Positions 6,749 to 7,728 of a stretch of DNA of 7,728 nucleotides are shown piece by piece (position 1 is the first letter of the stretch; every line of letters starts with the position of its first letter). The translations under genes were made by a program, and so were the position numbers. Source of the DNA: Eubacteriales bacterium. Its GTDB lineage: Bacteria > Bacillota_A > Clostridia > Christensenellales > Aristaeellaceae. The notes below the pieces were generated by a model. It was given only the letters and a program-made list of their open reading frames with translations, did no database searches and had not been told where the DNA came from. The DNA is taken from assembly GCA_029974855.1 (NCBI GenBank), contig JARKQO010000356.1, positions 1 to 7,728 on the forward strand, in the 5' to 3' direction.

Positions 6749-7083
6749 GCGCTGACCCCCCTTTCCAGCTGTCCCCGCCACGCTGTGATGCCGCCGATGT
6801 TGGCGACGTTCATGTATCCCATCCGGGCCATCTGGGCGGCGGCCATCTGGCTGCGGCCCCCGCTGAGGCAATAGACAAAAATCCGTGCGTCCTTATCCGG
6901 GATCAGCTGGGGAATCTCCCCAATCTGGTCCAGGGGAAGGTTCTGGCTGCCGGGGATATGCCCCTGCCGGTACTCCTCCCGGGTGCGCACGTCCACCAGG
7001 CGGATCTGGGGGTCCCTTTGCAGCTCCCCGGCGGCTTCCCCCATGGACAGGGCTTGGGGGGCGCTCTTTGGCTTGAAAAACAT
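6745..7083 (-). CDS. Single-domain rhodanese (sulfurtransferase)
   Basis: A 112-residue stand-alone rhodanese. It has the family marks LVDVRTREEYRQGHIPGSQNLPL (29-51), the active loop CLSGGRS (72-78, Cys72 as persulfide carrier) and the closing GYMNVANIGGITAWRG (89-104). Such proteins pass sulfane sulfur between thiols in the cytoplasm. No signal peptide or membrane segment is present. A strong GGGAGG ribosome site (7096-7091) lies seven bases before the ATG. Its TGA overlaps the GTG of the reductase gene by four bases, so the two are translationally coupled. A likely job is to hand persulfide sulfur to the fused reductase, or to buffer it; this is inference. The loop CLSGGRS differs from the fused domain's CQSGLRS, so the two rhodaneses are not recent copies. 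Confidence 0.94.
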   Translation of the reverse strand: MFFKPKSAPQALSMGEAAGELQRDPQIRLVDVRTREEYRQGHIPGSQNLPLDQIGEIPQLIPDKDARIFVYCLSGGRSQMAAAQMARMGYMNVANIGGITAWRGQLERGVSA

Positions 7084-7120
7084 GATAGGTCCTCCCTATG
7101 TTCAAAATGACTTGTGAAAA

Positions 7121-7134
7121 GCCCGTATCTGGGC
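7121..7134 (-). promoter_or_regulatory. Small stem-loop at the predicted 5' end of the rhodanese transcript
   Basis: GCCC and GGGC pair around a six-base loop and are followed by TTTT on the - strand. It falls at the very start of the transcript predicted from the -10 at 7146-7141. The stem is only four base pairs, too weak for a confident attenuator; it may just stabilise the 5' end. Confidence 0.3.
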
Positions 7135-7140
7135 AAAGAT

Positions 7141-7186
7141 AGAATACACGATTTCCTTTAGAGCTTCCGTGACAATGTTACACAAG
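7141..7186 (-). promoter_or_regulatory. Candidate activator-dependent promoter and operator of the rhodanese-reductase genes
   Basis: On the - strand the palindrome core GTAACATTGTCAC (7181-7169) matches at five of six pairs about a central T, and outer CTT/AAG (to 7186 and 7164) extend it to eight of eleven. A -10-like TATTCT (four of six) lies at 7146-7141. The hexamer 17 bases upstream of it (CGGAAG) does not resemble a -35. If transcription starts near 7134, the palindrome centre (7175) is at about -41, the class II position used by Crp/Fnr activators that replace a poor -35. The neighbouring Crp/Fnr protein is the obvious candidate to bind. The start site is only estimated. Confidence 0.45.
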
Positions 7187-7197
7187 AGCCCCTCCCC

Positions 7198-7728
7198 CTA
7201 GGGTTCCCCGGGGGAGCCGCCCCCATGCCGGCTGCGGTACTCCGTGGGGGTGAGGCCGGTATGCTTTTTGAAGATCTTGCCGAAGTAGTTCTGGCTGCGA
7301 AAGCCCACCTCGTAGGTGACGGCCTTGATGCTGGCCCCCTGTTGCAGCAGCCGCTTGGCCTCCTGGATGCGGCGCTGGGCCAGCAGGTCCGGAAAGCTCT
7401 GGCCCGCCTTGCTTTTGATCAGGCGGCTCAGGTAATAGGGGGTCACGCCGAACCGCTCTCCCAGGGAATCCAAAGACAGGTTCTTCCGGTAGTTGGCCTG
7501 GATGTATTCCAGCACCCGCCCAGCCAAGGTGTGGGGGGAGATCTCCCCCTGCCAGGAGTGCTGGGGCGGGCCGGGCATGTCCTCCCGGGAGGGCCCGGCT
7601 GGGCCTGGGGCTTTCTCCGCCCCCGGGACGGCAGTTCCGGCCCCGGGCCCCATGGCCCTCAGGGCTTGGCCATAGGCCCCGGGCAGGCTTTGGGCGTCCT
7701 GGCAAAAGGCGCTGATGCCCACCTCCAG
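7198..7728 (-). CDS. AraC-family transcriptional regulator, C-terminal part (probably YesN-like)
   Basis: The gene runs off the right edge; 176 residues and a TAG stop are visible. The frame is open to the last base (beginning LEVGISAFCQD), so the GTG at 7722 is probably internal. The first visible part, VGISAFCQDAQSLPGAYGQALRA, resembles the region before the linker in YesN-type response regulators. It is followed by about 40 residues rich in Gly, Pro and Ala, then two helix-turn-helix motifs of the AraC/XylS domain: NLSLDSLGERFGVTPYYLSRLIKSKAGQSF and ASIKAVTYEVGFRSQNYFGKIFKKHTGLTPTEYR. YesN-like regulators often pair with a membrane sensor kinase and control sugar-uptake genes, but no partner is in view. 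No intrinsic terminator is seen between its stop and the rhodanese gene 114 bases downstream, so some read-through is possible. Confidence 0.88.
   Translation of the reverse strand: MEVGISAFCQDAQSLPGAYGQALRAMGPGAGTAVPGAEKAPGPAGPSREDMPGPPQHSWQGEISPHTLAGRVLEYIQANYRKNLSLDSLGERFGVTPYYLSRLIKSKAGQSFPDLLAQRRIQEAKRLLQQGASIKAVTYEVGFRSQNYFGKIFKKHTGLTPTEYRSRHGGGSPGEP

Noticed and set aside
6749..6871. An N-terminal extension of the reductase from an ATG at 6871.
   Set aside because: The 41 extra residues overlap the rhodanese gene in another frame, are Arg/Gly/Pro-rich and precede the FAD-binding strand that begins such enzymes. The GTG at 6748 has a ribosome site and a coupled GTGA overlap.
5279..6874. 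A 531-codon open frame on the + strand, antisense to the CoADR-rhodanese gene.
   Set aside because: The opposite strand encodes a complete, well-conserved flavoprotein. This frame has low-complexity His/Gly/Pro-rich content and no convincing start context.
7164..7186. Reading the palindrome as a standard CRP (TGTGA-N6-TCACA) or FNR (TTGAT-N4-ATCAA) box.
   Set aside because: The TGTG and CAC elements are separated by nine bases rather than eight, and the FNR half-sites are absent. I keep it only as a candidate operator of an unspecified Crp/Fnr-type protein.
1..7728. Mobile elements, CRISPR arrays, tRNA or other RNA genes, toxin-antitoxin or phage-defence genes.
   Set aside because: No transposase, regularly spaced repeats, cloverleaf or riboswitch-like structure, or defence-type domain was recognised; RarA is a housekeeping fork-repair protein.

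Overview
The window looks like chromosomal DNA of a GC-rich Gram-positive anaerobe, most likely a gut Clostridia member (Oscillospiraceae/Ruminococcaceae type). This is inferred from high GC in the genes, strong purine-rich ribosome sites, Firmicute-style RarA and Crp/Fnr proteins, a cytoplasmic GH3 enzyme next to a sugar ABC permease, and YesN-like AraC domains. The species cannot be fixed from the sequence alone.

Layout. On the + strand, bases 1-2247 are the end of a sugar-uptake operon: the C-terminus of a MalG-type ABC permease, then a complete GH3 beta-xylosidase/beta-glucosidase that would hydrolyse imported oligosaccharides. A 24-bp hairpin at 2305-2356 closes this operon and also serves the opposing strand. 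Everything to the right is on the - strand. In transcription order it is: the C-terminal part of an AraC-family (probably YesN-like) regulator (7728-7198), a stand-alone rhodanese (7083-6745), a CoA-disulfide/persulfide reductase fused to a rhodanese domain (6748-5054, GTG start overlapping the previous stop), a Crp/Fnr-family regulator (4945-4277), the AAA+ ATPase RarA (4208-2889), and a small VOC/glyoxalase-like protein (2805-2389).

How the parts work together. The two rhodanese-bearing proteins form a translationally coupled sulfane-sulfur (persulfide/polysulfide) unit. Its upstream gap carries an imperfect palindrome centred about 41 bases before the start site predicted from a -10-like hexamer. 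That is the classical position for activation by a Crp/Fnr protein, and such a protein is encoded just downstream. The regulator lacks the cAMP-pocket Arg/Glu signature and has a Cys-X5-Cys in that place, so a redox or sulfur signal is a reasonable guess. The reductase unit ends in an intrinsic terminator, and a promoter for crp-rarA-VOC is built into that same hairpin.

I saw no tRNA, rRNA, CRISPR array, insertion sequence or phage gene. The most interesting candidate is the regulatory circuit around the persulfide-reductase genes; its enzymes belong to known families.
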